A stretch of DNA of 64,000 nt from Methylorubrum populi (lineage in GTDB: Bacteria > Pseudomonadota > Alphaproteobacteria > Rhizobiales > Beijerinckiaceae). This document shows, one piece after another, positions 47,541 to 56,574 of this stretch. Location: the NCBI GenBank assembly GCA_036946625.1, contig JAQIIU010000003.1:1439001-1503000 (forward strand), given 5' to 3'. Numbering within the stretch: position 1 is the stretch's first letter; every line of letters starts with the position of its first letter. The notes below the pieces were generated by a model, which saw nothing but the letters and a program-made list of their open reading frames with translations, was not told the DNA's origin and made no database searches. The position numbers were made by a program, and so were the translations under genes.

Positions 47541-48542
47541 ATGCGGCACGAAATGGCACTGCTCACCTTCGACGATCTCGCGCCCGGCCAGGAATTCACG
47601 GCGGGACCGGTCACCGTCACCCGCGACGCGCTCGTCGCCTTCGCCCGGGAATACGATCCCCAGGCCTTCCATCTCGACGAGGCGGCGGCGAAGGACACCT
47701 TCGTCGGCACCCTGATCGGCTCGGGCTGGCAGACGGCCGCCTTCGGCATGCGCCTGCTCGCGGAGGGCCTGCTGTCGCGGGCGACCTCGATGGGCTCGCC
47801 GGGCATCGCCGCCCTGCGCTGGCTGAAACCCGTCCTGCCGGGCGATTCGTTGAGCGCCGCGATCCGCGTGGAGGACGTTCGCCCCTCCGCCTCGAAGCCG
47901 GATCGCGGCATGGTGCGTCTCGCCATGACCCTGACCAACGGGCGCGGCGAGGCGGTGATGACGCAAGCCTTCGCGGTTCTGCTCGCCAGGGCGGGGGCCG
48001 CGCCGGCGCCACGCCCGGTCGTGCCGGCGACGGAGACCGACCCCGTGCCCGAGCCCCGGGATGCGGTGCCGCTGCCCTACCTCGCCGAGGCCGAGATCGG
48101 CGCGATCCGCGATCTCGGCGCCCATCGCTTCGAGGCGGAGGCGATCATCGCCTTCGCGCGGGCCTACGACCCGCAGGTCTTCCACCTCGACGCGCAGGCC
48201 GCGCGGGCGACGCATTTCGGCGCGCTCTGCGCCTCGGGCTGGCAGACCGCCGCCGTCTGGATGAAGCGGCTCCACGCCACCTTCGCGCGCGACATCGCGC
48301 TCGCCGCCCGATCCGGGCCGGTGCCGCAACTCGGTCCCTCGCCGGGCTTCAGGGACATGCGCTGGCTGCGGCCGGTCTATGCCGGCGACACCATCCGCTA
48401 CGCCAGCCGGCTGGTCGACAGGCGCGCCTCGGCCTCGCGGCCGGGCTGGGGCATCGCCACCCACCACAACACAGCACGGAACCAGCGCGGCGAGCCGGTC
48501 TTCGAATTCACCGGCTCGGTGTTCTGGCAGTGGCGGGCGTGA
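47541..48542 (+). CDS. Tandem MaoC-like (hot-dog) dehydratase domain protein
   Basis: A 333-residue protein made of two MaoC-type hot-dog domains. The first is at residues about 5-155, the second at about 175-330. Each carries the pattern YDPQxFHLDxxAAxxTxFGxLxxSGWQTAA, holding the hydratase-type aspartate and histidine (EYDPQAFHLDEAAAKDTFVG and AYDPQVFHLDAQAARATHFG). Such proteins hydrate enoyl-CoAs or dehydrate 3-hydroxyacyl-CoAs. The internal repeat indicates a fused duplication. Starts at 47541 or 47553 are both possible. The transporter gene begins five bases after its stop. Confidence 0.85.
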   Translation: MRHEMALLTFDDLAPGQEFTAGPVTVTRDALVAFAREYDPQAFHLDEAAAKDTFVGTLIGSGWQTAAFGMRLLAEGLLSRATSMGSPGIAALRWLKPVLPGDSLSAAIRVEDVRPSASKPDRGMVRLAMTLTNGRGEAVMTQAFAVLLARAGAAPAPRPVVPATETDPVPEPRDAVPLPYLAEAEIGAIRDLGAHRFEAEAIIAFARAYDPQVFHLDAQAARATHFGALCASGWQTAAVWMKRLHATFARDIALAARSGPVPQLGPSPGFRDMRWLRPVYAGDTIRYASRLVDRRASASRPGWGIATHHNTARNQRGEPVFEFTGSVFWQWRA

Positions 48543-48547
48543 GCGGC

Positions 48548-49810
48548 ATGAGCCCTCCCTCCGCCCGACGCATCCTGGCCGCCAGCTTCGTCGGCACTGC
48601 AATCGAGTTCTACGATTTCTACATCTACGCCACCGCCGCCGCGCTGGTGATCGGACCGATCTTCTTCCCCGCCGGTGCGGCCGGCGTGCAGACGCTCCAG
48701 GCGTTCGCCACCTTCGCCATCGCCTTCCTCGCCCGGCCGGTCGGCGCGGCGGCCTTCGGGCATTTCGGCGACCGGATCGGGCGCAAGGCGACCCTGGTCG
48801 CCTCGCTGATGATCATGGGCGTCTCGACCGTCCTGATCGGCTGCCTGCCGGGCTATGCCAGCATCGGCTGGTGGGCCCCGGCCCTGCTCTGTCTCCTGCG
48901 CTTCGGCCAGGGCGTCGGCTTCGGCGGGGAATGGGGCGGGGCGGCCCTGCTCGCCGTCGAGAACGCGCCGCCGGGGCGTCGCGCCCTCTACGGCATCTTC
49001 CCGCAGCTCGGCGCGCCGATCGGCTTCATCGCCGCCAACCTCCTGTTTCTCGGCCTCAGCGTGACCTTGAGCCCGGCCGACTTCGAGGCCTGGGGCTGGC
49101 GGCTGCCCTTCCTCGCTTCCGCCGCCCTCGTCGGCGTCGGGCTCTACGTGCGCCTGAAGCTCACCGAGACCCCGGCCTTCCGCGCCGCCCTCGAACAGGC
49201 ACCGCCGGAGCGGGTGCCGCTCGCCACGATCTTCTCCGCGCATCTCAGGGCGACGCTGCTCGGCACCCTGGCGATGGTGGCGGCCTACGCGGTGTTCTAC
49301 CTCTCGACGGTGTTCGCCCTCAGCTACGGCACCGGCACGCTGGGCTACGCGCGAAAAACCTTCCTGCTGTTCGAGTGCGTGGCGATCCTGTTCATGGTGC
49401 TCGCGATTCCGCTGTCCGGACTGGCCGCCGACCGTTTCGGACGCAAGCCGGTGATGCTCTCGGGCCTTGCCGTCACGGCCGCACTCGGCGCCGCCTTGGG
49501 GCCGATGCTCGGCAGCGGCGAGCCCGCGCTTGTGCTCGGCTTCCTCTGCCTCGCGCTGTTCGCCATGGGCTGGATCTTCGGGCCGATGGGCGCGCTGCTG
49601 CCCGAACTGTTCCCGACCCGGGTGCGCTACACCGGCGCCTCGGTGACCTACAACCTCGCCGGCATCGTCGGCGCCTCCGGCGCGCCGCTCGCCGCGCAAT
49701 GGCTCGTCGGATGGGAAGGGATCGGCGCGGTCGGGCTCTATCTCGGACTCGCCGCCGGGATCAGCCTCGCCGCCGTCGCCGCCATGCCGGAGACCGGGCG
49801 GGATGGTTAA
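48548..49810 (+). CDS. MFS transporter, metabolite:H+ symporter (MHS) family
   Basis: A 420-residue twelve-span major facilitator with the MHS/ProP signature: the FVGTAIEFYDFYIYATAAALV opening, RPVGAAAFGHFGDRIGRKATL loop 2-3 motif, GFGGEWGGAALLAVE, and the second-half loop GLAADRFGRKPVM. The family moves organic acids such as shikimate, alpha-ketoglutarate or citrate and osmolytes. Its close coupling to the MaoC-fold gene suggests a linked organic acid or acyl substrate, which is only an inference. ATG 48548 follows the upstream stop by five bases. Confidence 0.9.
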   Translation: MSPPSARRILAASFVGTAIEFYDFYIYATAAALVIGPIFFPAGAAGVQTLQAFATFAIAFLARPVGAAAFGHFGDRIGRKATLVASLMIMGVSTVLIGCLPGYASIGWWAPALLCLLRFGQGVGFGGEWGGAALLAVENAPPGRRALYGIFPQLGAPIGFIAANLLFLGLSVTLSPADFEAWGWRLPFLASAALVGVGLYVRLKLTETPAFRAALEQAPPERVPLATIFSAHLRATLLGTLAMVAAYAVFYLSTVFALSYGTGTLGYARKTFLLFECVAILFMVLAIPLSGLAADRFGRKPVMLSGLAVTAALGAALGPMLGSGEPALVLGFLCLALFAMGWIFGPMGALLPELFPTRVRYTGASVTYNLAGIVGASGAPLAAQWLVGWEGIGAVGLYLGLAAGISLAAVAAMPETGRDG

Positions 49811-49879
49811 GGTTCTGGCAGCTCGGTCGATTTCCGGCGGCCTGCCATGCGCTGCGCGAGGAGCGGAAGACATATTTTA

Positions 49880-49891
49880 ATTGCGCGCAAT
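49880..49891. promoter_or_regulatory. Candidate OhrR operator
   Basis: Perfect 12-bp palindrome ATTGCGCGCAAT in an AT-rich pocket, 73 bases before the ohr start. It resembles the AATT-containing palindromes bound by OhrR in alphaproteobacteria. No ohrR gene adjoins. Confidence 0.5.
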
Positions 49892-49963
49892 CTAGTTACC
49901 CGCTATCCCGCCGCCGAGCCGAACGGATCGGCCCTCCCGACACCGACCACGAGGACGTAACCC

Positions 49964-50389
49964 ATGACCGTCGACGTCAAGTACCGCACCACCGCCAGCG
50001 CCACCGGCGGCCGCGACGGCACCGCCCGCACCGAGGACGGCAGCTTCCAGGTTCAGCTCTCGACCCCGAAGGAACTCGGCGGCGCGGGCGGCCCCGGCGC
50101 CAACCCCGAGCAGCTCTTCGCCGCGGGGTATTCCGCCTGCTTCATCGGCGCCCTGAAGGTCGCCGGCGGCCAGCTCAAGGTGAAGGTGCCCGCCGACACC
50201 ACCGTCGCCGCGACGGTGGGCATCGGTCCGCGCTCCGAGGGCGGCTTCGGCATCACCGCCGACCTCAAGGTCAGCCTGCCGGGCCTCGACCGCGCCGAGG
50301 CCGAGCGCCTCGTCGAGGAGGCCCACAAGATCTGCCCGTACTCCAACGCCACCCGCGGCAACGTGGATGTCGGGCTGACGCTGGCGTAA
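49964..50389 (+). CDS. ohr: Organic hydroperoxide resistance protein Ohr
   Basis: A 141-residue OsmC-fold thiol peroxidase that reduces organic hydroperoxides. The two reactive cysteines are present: Cys59 in FAAGYSACFIGALK and Cys124 in HKICPYSNATRGN, with the Ohr-type spacing. The glycine-rich GGAGGPGANPEQLFAAG segment is also conserved. Arg22 near the active site is in the ARTEDGSF stretch. Length is standard and the ATG at 49964 follows AGGACG. It is a single-gene unit probably induced by peroxides through an OhrR-type site upstream. Confidence 0.95.
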   Translation: MTVDVKYRTTASATGGRDGTARTEDGSFQVQLSTPKELGGAGGPGANPEQLFAAGYSACFIGALKVAGGQLKVKVPADTTVAATVGIGPRSEGGFGITADLKVSLPGLDRAEAERLVEEAHKICPYSNATRGNVDVGLTLA

Positions 50390-50452
50390 GCCGCACGCCT
50401 GCAGGCCTCGCTTCGAAGCGCCCTCGGCTCGTGAGCCGGGGGCGTCTTGTCG

Positions 50453-51016
50453 TCACGGTCCCTCGATCGTCCGCTTCTGCAACCCGCCCTTGGCCATCTG
50501 CGGCTTCCTCGCGCTGAGGATGCGGGAATTCACGCCCGTCCAGCCGATCTCGCCGGAGATCCGCCCGTACTCGATCTTCGGGCAGCGGTTCATGATCACC
50601 GTGACGCCCGCCGCCTCGGCCCGCGCGGCGGCCGCGTCGTCGCGCACGCCGAGCTGCATCCAGATCACCTTCGGCGGCACCGGCAGCGCCAGCGCCTCGT
50701 CGACCAGCGGCCCCGCCGCCGTGGAATTGCGGAAGATCTCGACCATGTCGACCGGCTCGCCGAGGTCGGACAGCCGGGCGATGACCGGGCGGCCGAGCAG
50801 GCTCCGTCCGGCGAGCCCCGGATTGACCGGGCTCACCGCGTAGCCGCGTTCGGCGAGATACTTGAACACGATGTAGCTCGGCCGGGCCGGGTTGGCCGAG
50901 GCGCCGACGAGCGCGATCGTGCGGGTGTCCTTCAGGATCGCGCGAATCTGCGCATCGGGATAGCGGTCGTGCCGGGTGGCGAGCCCCGAGGGCACGCTGT
51001 CGAGCGTCGGGATCAT
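50453..51016 (-). CDS. CoA-binding domain protein (YccU-like)
   Basis: A 187-residue cytosolic protein with one Rossmann-type CoA-binding domain: ILKDTRTIALVGASANPARPSYIVFKYLAERGYAVSPVNPGLAG, VDMVEIFRNSTAAGPLVDEAL, and PPKVIWMQLGVRDDAAAARAEAAGVTVIMNRCPKIEYGR. This is close to the small free-standing YccU family, whose exact role is unknown. About 50 residues follow the core domain. I chose ATG 51016; the frame is open further upstream without family similarity. It converges on ohr. Confidence 0.88.
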   Translation of the reverse strand: MIPTLDSVPSGLATRHDRYPDAQIRAILKDTRTIALVGASANPARPSYIVFKYLAERGYAVSPVNPGLAGRSLLGRPVIARLSDLGEPVDMVEIFRNSTAAGPLVDEALALPVPPKVIWMQLGVRDDAAAARAEAAGVTVIMNRCPKIEYGRISGEIGWTGVNSRILSARKPQMAKGGLQKRTIEGP

Positions 51017-51298
51017 GCGGCCCTTGTCCGCCAAGCGCGGGCGTGCTGCAAGGCGGGCCATCAGCCTGACCACGACGCGCCTGGAGGAGACCGCGCCTTC
51101 CACGAACGCGGGCGGTCGGACCGCTCTGCGCGCGGATGGCTTCGACCGCCACCTGCGCCCCGGTCTCCGGCCCGTCGATGACGGCCCTGACCGATTACGC
51201 GCTCGACACGGCGATCCTCTCGACTCTCGGCCCGGTGGGGCTCGCCGTGACGACGAGCCCGAACGTCAACGTCCTGCGCCGGCCGGATCGCGGGCGGC

Positions 51299-52615
51299 CT
51301 ACTCGGCCGGCACCGCCAGTGGTGCCGTGGGCGTCTTCGGCGGCGCGTCCGTCGGGCGGGGCTCGTAGCCGAGCGTCTCGGGCATGAACAGCAGGTACAG
51401 GGCGAAGCCCGCACCCGCGATGGCCGCGAGCACGAGGAAGGCCGCCGCGTAGCCCGCGCCGACGATGACCACGCCGGCCAGCGTCGCGCTGAGCGCCGCG
51501 CCGAGTCCCTGCGCGGTCGCCGCCGCGCCCTGCGCCACTTTGAACCGGCCGGTGCCGCGGGTGAGGTCGGCCACGACGATGGGGAACAGCGCGCCGTAGA
51601 TGCCGGCGCCGACGCCGTCGAGACACTGGACCGCCACGAGGTAGAAGGGGTTGTCGGAGACGGTGTAGAGCACGCCGCGCAGGGCCAGCACGCCGAAGGC
51701 GGCGAGGAAGATCGGCTTGCGCCCGAAGCCGTCGGCCTTGGCGCCCACCAGCACCGCCATCGGCACCATCACGCATTGCGCCGCCACGATGCAGACCGCG
51801 ATCAGCGAGGTCGCGTTGTCCTTGCCCACGACCTTGGTGAGCAACTGGCCGACCGAGGGCAGCATCGCCGCGTTGGCGAGGTGGAAGGCGGCGCAGAGCA
51901 GCGCGAACAGCATGAGGTGGCGGTTGCGCAGGAGCAGGCTCAGGCCCGAGGGCTGCTCGCAATTCCGCTCCTCCGCGCAGTCGAGGCCGCGGGCGAGGTC
52001 GTCGTCGATCTCCGCGGCCGGGACCAGCAGCATCGCACCGATCGAGCAGGCGGCGAGGATCCCCATCAGCCAGAACACGACGATCGGGCCGAACAGGTAG
52101 GCGAGCCCGCCCGCGAGCATCGCCGAGACGGCGTTGCCGGCATGGTTGAAGCCCTCGTTGCGGCCGATGCGCTTCGAGAACAGTTTCGGGCCGACGATGC
52201 CCAGCGTGATGCCGGTCAGGGCCGGGGCGAAGACCGAGCCGGCCATGCTGGCGACCGCCTGCGTGCCGGCGACGAGAGTGAAGTTCGAGATCCAGGGCAG
52301 GACGAGGCAGCTCAGCGTCACGAGGACCGCCGCGGCGATGACGACGCCGCGCTTGGCTTTGGTGCGGTCGATCAGGGCACCCGCGGGCGTCTGCGCCAGC
52401 AGGCCGGCAATGCCGGCGATCGTCATCACGAGGCCGATCGTCGCTTCGTTCCAGCCCTGCTCGGGGCCGCGCACGGCGAGCAGGTAGATGGCGAGATAGG
52501 GACCGAGGCCGTCGCGGACGTCGGCGAGGGTGAGGTTGAGCAGGTCGAGGCCGCGCAGGGCGCGGAGCGAGGGCTGCCGCGACGCGGGGGCGGTGGACGG
52601 GCGCTCGACACGCAT
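51299..52615 (-). CDS. MFS transporter
   Basis: A 438-residue major facilitator with twelve hydrophobic spans. Loop 2-3 reads GALIDRTKAKRGVV and loop 8-9 GAKADGFGRKPIF, both degenerate versions of the MFS motif. The large central loop (about 205-230) is charged. The start LNLTLADVRDGLGPYLAIYLLAVRG resembles exporters of unknown substrate found in Methylobacterium and Rhizobiales. It ends PETLGYEPRP and a proline/alanine tail. ATG 52615 is preferred; one at 52666 would add 17 residues. It diverges from the GGDEF gene. Confidence 0.87.
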   Translation of the reverse strand: MRVERPSTAPASRQPSLRALRGLDLLNLTLADVRDGLGPYLAIYLLAVRGPEQGWNEATIGLVMTIAGIAGLLAQTPAGALIDRTKAKRGVVIAAAVLVTLSCLVLPWISNFTLVAGTQAVASMAGSVFAPALTGITLGIVGPKLFSKRIGRNEGFNHAGNAVSAMLAGGLAYLFGPIVVFWLMGILAACSIGAMLLVPAAEIDDDLARGLDCAEERNCEQPSGLSLLLRNRHLMLFALLCAAFHLANAAMLPSVGQLLTKVVGKDNATSLIAVCIVAAQCVMVPMAVLVGAKADGFGRKPIFLAAFGVLALRGVLYTVSDNPFYLVAVQCLDGVGAGIYGALFPIVVADLTRGTGRFKVAQGAAATAQGLGAALSATLAGVVIVGAGYAAAFLVLAAIAGAGFALYLLFMPETLGYEPRPTDAPPKTPTAPLAVPAE

Positions 52616-52879
52616 CGGCGGTTCTCGCGAACTGAGATGTCGGGAGATCGACGCCGCCGTCTCCAAGTTGCCGGAGGGCGCTTCGATCTCGCCGCCAAGT
52701 CCCTTTTCGCGTCTTCGTTCCCCGGCCGGTCGCCGTTAATCCCGATCTCGGCATCACGTATGCGTGCGGTAACGCGGCCTTAGCCATGCGGGGATCGCGG
52801 AACGGAAATCCCTCGCGACTCAAAGGAAGGCTTAGCGGATCGCGCGCGATGGGAGCGAGCCATCCCTGCCGATGTTGCC

Positions 52880-54415
52880 ATGCCTGACACGAACAGCGAG
52901 CCCGCCGGGGCGAACGAGGGGCGTTCGGCGATCCGAGCGCCGATCCTGGCCCTCGTGCGGCACCTCCGATCCGCCCGGGGCCGGACCTTCCTCGGCGTCC
53001 TCGCGCCCGTCGGCATGCTGCTGCTGTCGGGGTCGATGCTGCTCGACTTGCGCCAGGATGCCTGGGACAAGGCGGAGCAGACCTCGAAGAACCTGCTTCA
53101 GGTGATCCAACGAGACATCGCCCGCAACGTCGAGATCATCGACCTGTCGCTGCAAGCCGTGGTCGACAATCTCAAGGCGCCCGGCGTGACGGAGATCAGT
53201 CCGGCCCTGCGCCAGCTCGTCCTGTTCGATCGTGCCGTGACCGCGCGGGACATGGGGGTGATGCTCGTCCTCGACGAGAACGGCGACAGCGTGATCGACG
53301 CGAACGCCGTGCCGGCGCGCCGCGTCAGCAATGCCGACCGGGGCTACTTCCAGGCCCACAAGGCGCGGGCCGATCTCGGCCTCGTCATCAGCCCGCCGCT
53401 GGTCTCGCACCTGATGGGCGAGCCGGTGATCGTGCTGAGCCGCCGCATCGACAAGCCGGACGGCACGTTCGGCGGCGTGGTGCTGGCGAGCCTCAAGCTG
53501 TCCTACTTCAGCACCCTGTTCGGCTGGATCGGCCTCGGGCGGGAAGGGGGGATCAACCTCTACCTGCGCGACGGCACCCGCCTGATGCGCTACCCCTACG
53601 TGGAGGCCGATCTCGGAGCCAACATCGCCGGGGCGCCGACCTTCCGCCGCTTCGTCGCCGAGCGCAGCGGCAGTTTCATCGGGGTCTCGGTCCGCGACGG
53701 GGTCGAGCGCTACTACGCCTTCACGCAGGTCGGAGACCTGCCGCTCGTCCTCAACGTCGCCCTCGGAACGCGGGAGATCGAGGCCGACTGGCGCAGCAAG
53801 GCCGTGGTCATCGGCCTCGCGGTGCTGGTGCTGTGCGGCCTGGCCATCCTGCTCTCGCTGCTGCTCGGGCGGGAGCTGCGCCGCAGCACGGCGATGCAGG
53901 CGGAACTGGCTCGCCTCTCGCACACCGACGCACTGACGGCTCTACCGAACCGCAGGCGGTTCGAGGAGGTCTTCGAGCGCGAATGGAAGGCGGCCCGGCG
54001 CAGCGGCCGGCCGCTCGCGCTTCTCGTGATCGATGCCGATCATTTCAAGCGCATCAACGACCGCCACGGCCACGCCGTCGGCGACGTGGTGCTCAGGGGG
54101 CTCGCCGACAGCCTGACGGCGAGCCTGCGCCGGCCCGGCGATCTCGCGACCCGCATCGGCGGGGAGGAGTTCGCCGTCCTGCTGCCCGCGACCGACCGGG
54201 ACGGCGCACAGCGCGTCGCGAAAGCCATGCACGGCGCGGTCGCAGGTCTTGCCGTGTCCGCGGCCGGAATCGGGCCCGGAACGGTCACCATCAGCATCGG
54301 CCTCGCCGTGAGCCGCGGCAGCGAGGCGGCCGAGGAGCTTTACCGTCGCGCCGACGCGGCGCTTTACGAGGCCAAGGAAGGCGGCCGCAACCGGACCCGC
54401 TTCGCCGACGCCTGA
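52880..54415 (+). CDS. Membrane diguanylate cyclase with periplasmic sensor
   Basis: A 511-residue protein that should make cyclic di-GMP. A first span (residues about 40-58), a periplasmic Cache-like sensor of about 240 residues (ending RYYAFTQVGDLPLVLNVALGTREIEADW) and a second span (about 312-335) lead to the GGDEF domain. Its active-site loop is RIGGEEF, catalytically competent. RPGD, five residues before it, is a complete inhibitory I-site, so product inhibition is expected. No EAL domain. The ligand of the sensor is unknown. The nearby Tad pilus could be an output, but this is inference. Confidence 0.94.
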   Translation: MPDTNSEPAGANEGRSAIRAPILALVRHLRSARGRTFLGVLAPVGMLLLSGSMLLDLRQDAWDKAEQTSKNLLQVIQRDIARNVEIIDLSLQAVVDNLKAPGVTEISPALRQLVLFDRAVTARDMGVMLVLDENGDSVIDANAVPARRVSNADRGYFQAHKARADLGLVISPPLVSHLMGEPVIVLSRRIDKPDGTFGGVVLASLKLSYFSTLFGWIGLGREGGINLYLRDGTRLMRYPYVEADLGANIAGAPTFRRFVAERSGSFIGVSVRDGVERYYAFTQVGDLPLVLNVALGTREIEADWRSKAVVIGLAVLVLCGLAILLSLLLGRELRRSTAMQAELARLSHTDALTALPNRRRFEEVFEREWKAARRSGRPLALLVIDADHFKRINDRHGHAVGDVVLRGLADSLTASLRRPGDLATRIGGEEFAVLLPATDRDGAQRVAKAMHGAVAGLAVSAAGIGPGTVTISIGLAVSRGSEAAEELYRRADAALYEAKEGGRNRTRFADA

Positions 54416-54450
54416 TCCGACATCCGGTCGATGAGTTCGGCCTCTCCTGC

Positions 54451-54541
54451 GTTCTTGCGAGGCGAAGCCGTGGCGATCCAGGGCGCGCCCTTTCCGGACC
54501 TGTCGCGCCCTGGATCGCTTCGCGGCCGCTCGCGAGGACGG
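54451..54541. repeat. REP-type repeat, divergent copy
   Basis: Inverted modules around GCGATCCAGGGCGCGCCC and CGCGCCCTGGATCGCTTCGC, related to the blocks at 8726-8908, 31233-31324 and 59113-59248 but more GC-rich. It lies in the 263-base gap between the GGDEF gene and the convergent CsbD-like gene; nothing else is seen there. Confidence 0.6.
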
Positions 54542-54678
54542 AGGGGGGCCGAACCCGAAGCGATCGATCGGACGATCAGGGTCGCCGGCTTCGGCGCGGC
54601 GATCAGGCCGCCGACGAGGGAGGCCACGATGCCGGAGCCGACGAACCATGCCCCGGCGCCGAGCGAGAAGTTCGAGCC

Positions 54679-55011
54679 TCAGTCGCGGCCGCGCACCAGC
54701 AGGCCGAGGCCGAAGCCGATCAGGCCGGCAATGAGGAGGGAGGTGTGCGGCCACGCGACGGAGCGCTCGTGGCCTTCCCGCAGGGTGCGGCGACCGCGGT
54801 CGTACACGTCCCCGGCCGCGTCGTAGGCCTCGTCCGCCACGTGCCGCGCGGCGTCCCTGGCTTGGCCGTAGACGTTCTCCGCCCGTCCGGCCGCCTCGCG
54901 CAGACGGCCCTCCGCGCGATCGTCGCGCGAGCCGGTCACGTCGCCGAAGGCGCTCTGCACCTTGCCGCCGACCTCCCGGGCGGCGCCCGTGATCCTGCTG
55001 CTGTCGACCAT
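54679..55011 (-). CDS. CsbD-like stress protein with C-terminal membrane anchor
   Basis: A 110-residue protein. The first 60 residues follow the CsbD pattern (ITGAAREVGGKVQSAFGDVTGSRDDRAEGRLREAAGRAEN), a helical family associated with general stress. A charged alanine-rich helix follows, and the last 20 residues (TSLLIAGLIGFGLGLLVRGRD) form one membrane span. Such CsbD-DUF883-type anchored proteins are common in alphaproteobacteria; the function is unknown. The ATG at 55011 follows GGACACC. Confidence 0.82.
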   Translation of the reverse strand: MVDSSRITGAAREVGGKVQSAFGDVTGSRDDRAEGRLREAAGRAENVYGQARDAARHVADEAYDAAGDVYDRGRRTLREGHERSVAWPHTSLLIAGLIGFGLGLLVRGRD

Positions 55012-55261
55012 CGCCGGTGTCCTCTCGATTGTTCCACGGCATCCGCCGCGTGCCGAACGGCGCCCACCGGTGCCGCGGCGGTGCACGAACGAGTTGCGAG
55101 CAGGCAGGTTCCGCAAGGGGGAGGATGCTTCCATCGCAAACGTTCCGGCGCCGACGGTCCGATTGGGGAATCCATGGCGTTCAAATACGGTTCAACCGAA
55201 CGGCTCTACGTGGATGAAGCCGGCGCGGCGCCCCGCCGCCCGATATGTACGGGAGATCGAC

Positions 55262-55633
55262 ATGCGTTCTTCTCTTCTGCGCACCCTCACCGTTCTGATC
55301 GGCCTCGCCGCGGCGCCTGCGCTGGCGCAGGCGCCGAGCCCCGCCACATCGCCCGCACCCGCGAAGCCGCCCGCTTCCGCGCCCGCGACGCCGCCCGCCG
55401 CCCAGACCGGGAAGGCGGCCGGCGAGAAGGCGGACGCGACGGCGGCGCCGATCGACATCAACTCGGCCAGCGCCGAGGAACTGAGCCAGCTCAAGGGCAT
55501 CGGCGCGGCGCGCTCGGCCGCCATCGTCAAAGGGCGTCCCTATCGCGGCAAGGATGATCTCGTCCGCAAGAAGATCCTGCCGGAGGCGGTCTATGCCGGC
55601 ATCAAGGACAGGATCATCGCCAAGCAGAAATAG
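55262..55633 (+). CDS. Exported helix-hairpin-helix protein (ComEA-like)
   Basis: A 123-residue protein: signal peptide (LLRTLTVLIGLAAAPALAQ), an alanine/proline-rich linker to about residue 60, and one ComEA-type helix-hairpin-helix domain (IDINSASAEELSQLKGIGAARSAAIVKGRPYRGKDDLV). This fold binds DNA without sequence specificity; in ComEA it captures DNA for uptake in the periplasm. No other competence genes adjoin. The ATG at 55262 starts the signal peptide. It is followed by rnd, 98 bases on, but no shared operon is evident. Confidence 0.85.
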   Translation: MRSSLLRTLTVLIGLAAAPALAQAPSPATSPAPAKPPASAPATPPAAQTGKAAGEKADATAAPIDINSASAEELSQLKGIGAARSAAIVKGRPYRGKDDLVRKKILPEAVYAGIKDRIIAKQK

Positions 55634-55731
55634 GCGCGCATCCGTGAGCCGAGGCGGATGACGGGCTTTCCGCCCGGGTCCGGCGGTGCTACGCGCCGCC
55701 GGACCCGCCTTTCGAAGTCTGTCGCGAAACG

Positions 55732-56361
55732 ATGTCCGCCGCCCATACCCGGATCCGCCTCCATCACGGCGACCTGCCGCCCGGTTTCGAGCCCGGCGCG
55801 GCGATCGCCATCGACACCGAGACGCTGGGGCTCAACCCGCACCGCGACCGGCTCTGCGTGGTGCAGATCTCGCGCGGCGACGGCAGCGCCGACGTGGTGC
55901 AGATCCGGCCCGGCGCCCCGGCGCCGGAGCGTCTCAAGGCGGTCCTGGCCGATACGAGCGTCGTCAAGATCTTCCACTTCGCCCGGTTCGACCTCGCGGT
56001 GCTGTTCAACGCCTTCGGCGTGATGCCGGCGCCGGTCTACTGCACCAAGGTCGCCTCCAAGCTCGCCCGCACCTACACCGACCGCCACGGCCTCAAGGAC
56101 GTGGTGCGCGAACTCGTCGGCGTCGATCTCTCCAAGCAGCAGCAATCCTCGGATTGGGGTGCCGACAGCTTGAGCCAGGCGCAGATCGACTACGCGGCAT
56201 CCGACGTGCTCCACCTCCACGCCGCCCGCGAGCGACTCGATGCGATGCTCGCCCGCGAGGGCCGCACGGAGATGGCGCGAGCCTGCTTCGACTTCCTGCC
56301 AACCCGGGCCAGGCTCGATCTCGCCGGCTGGCCGGAGGTCGACATCTTCGCTCATACCTGA
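55732..56361 (+). CDS. rnd: Ribonuclease D-type 3'-5' exonuclease
   Basis: A 209-residue DEDDy exonuclease acting on structured RNA 3' ends. Catalytic residues are present: Asp and Glu in IAIDTETLGLN, Asp in FHFARFDLAVL, and the Tyr/Asp pair in IDYAASDVLHLHAARE. The enzyme stops after the exonuclease domain and has no HRDC domains, which is normal for the short alphaproteobacterial form. The Lpt genes follow after a 213-base gap, an arrangement frequent in this class. Confidence 0.93.
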   Translation: MSAAHTRIRLHHGDLPPGFEPGAAIAIDTETLGLNPHRDRLCVVQISRGDGSADVVQIRPGAPAPERLKAVLADTSVVKIFHFARFDLAVLFNAFGVMPAPVYCTKVASKLARTYTDRHGLKDVVRELVGVDLSKQQQSSDWGADSLSQAQIDYAASDVLHLHAARERLDAMLAREGRTEMARACFDFLPTRARLDLAGWPEVDIFAHT

Positions 56362-56574
56362 CGGGAAGCGCTTCGGGCGGCGCCCGCAGCGATGCCGGAG
56401 CGCAACGCCTGCGCGGAAGACTGCCGAGGCGGCGTGCGCCGCACCGCTTTCGGTGCGGGGGCGCACGCGGGCGACGTTGATCATTTCTCCCGGACGAGGC
56501 CATAACTTCGCCACCGCACCGGGGCATCCGGCCGGCAGGGCGCGCGTGCGGGCGCGCCGACCCTCAGGAACGCG

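Noticed and set aside
47176..47559. Minus-strand frame with the duplicated GHNQ-type peptide
   Set aside because: The repetition arises from the 20-bp tandem repeat; no start signals.
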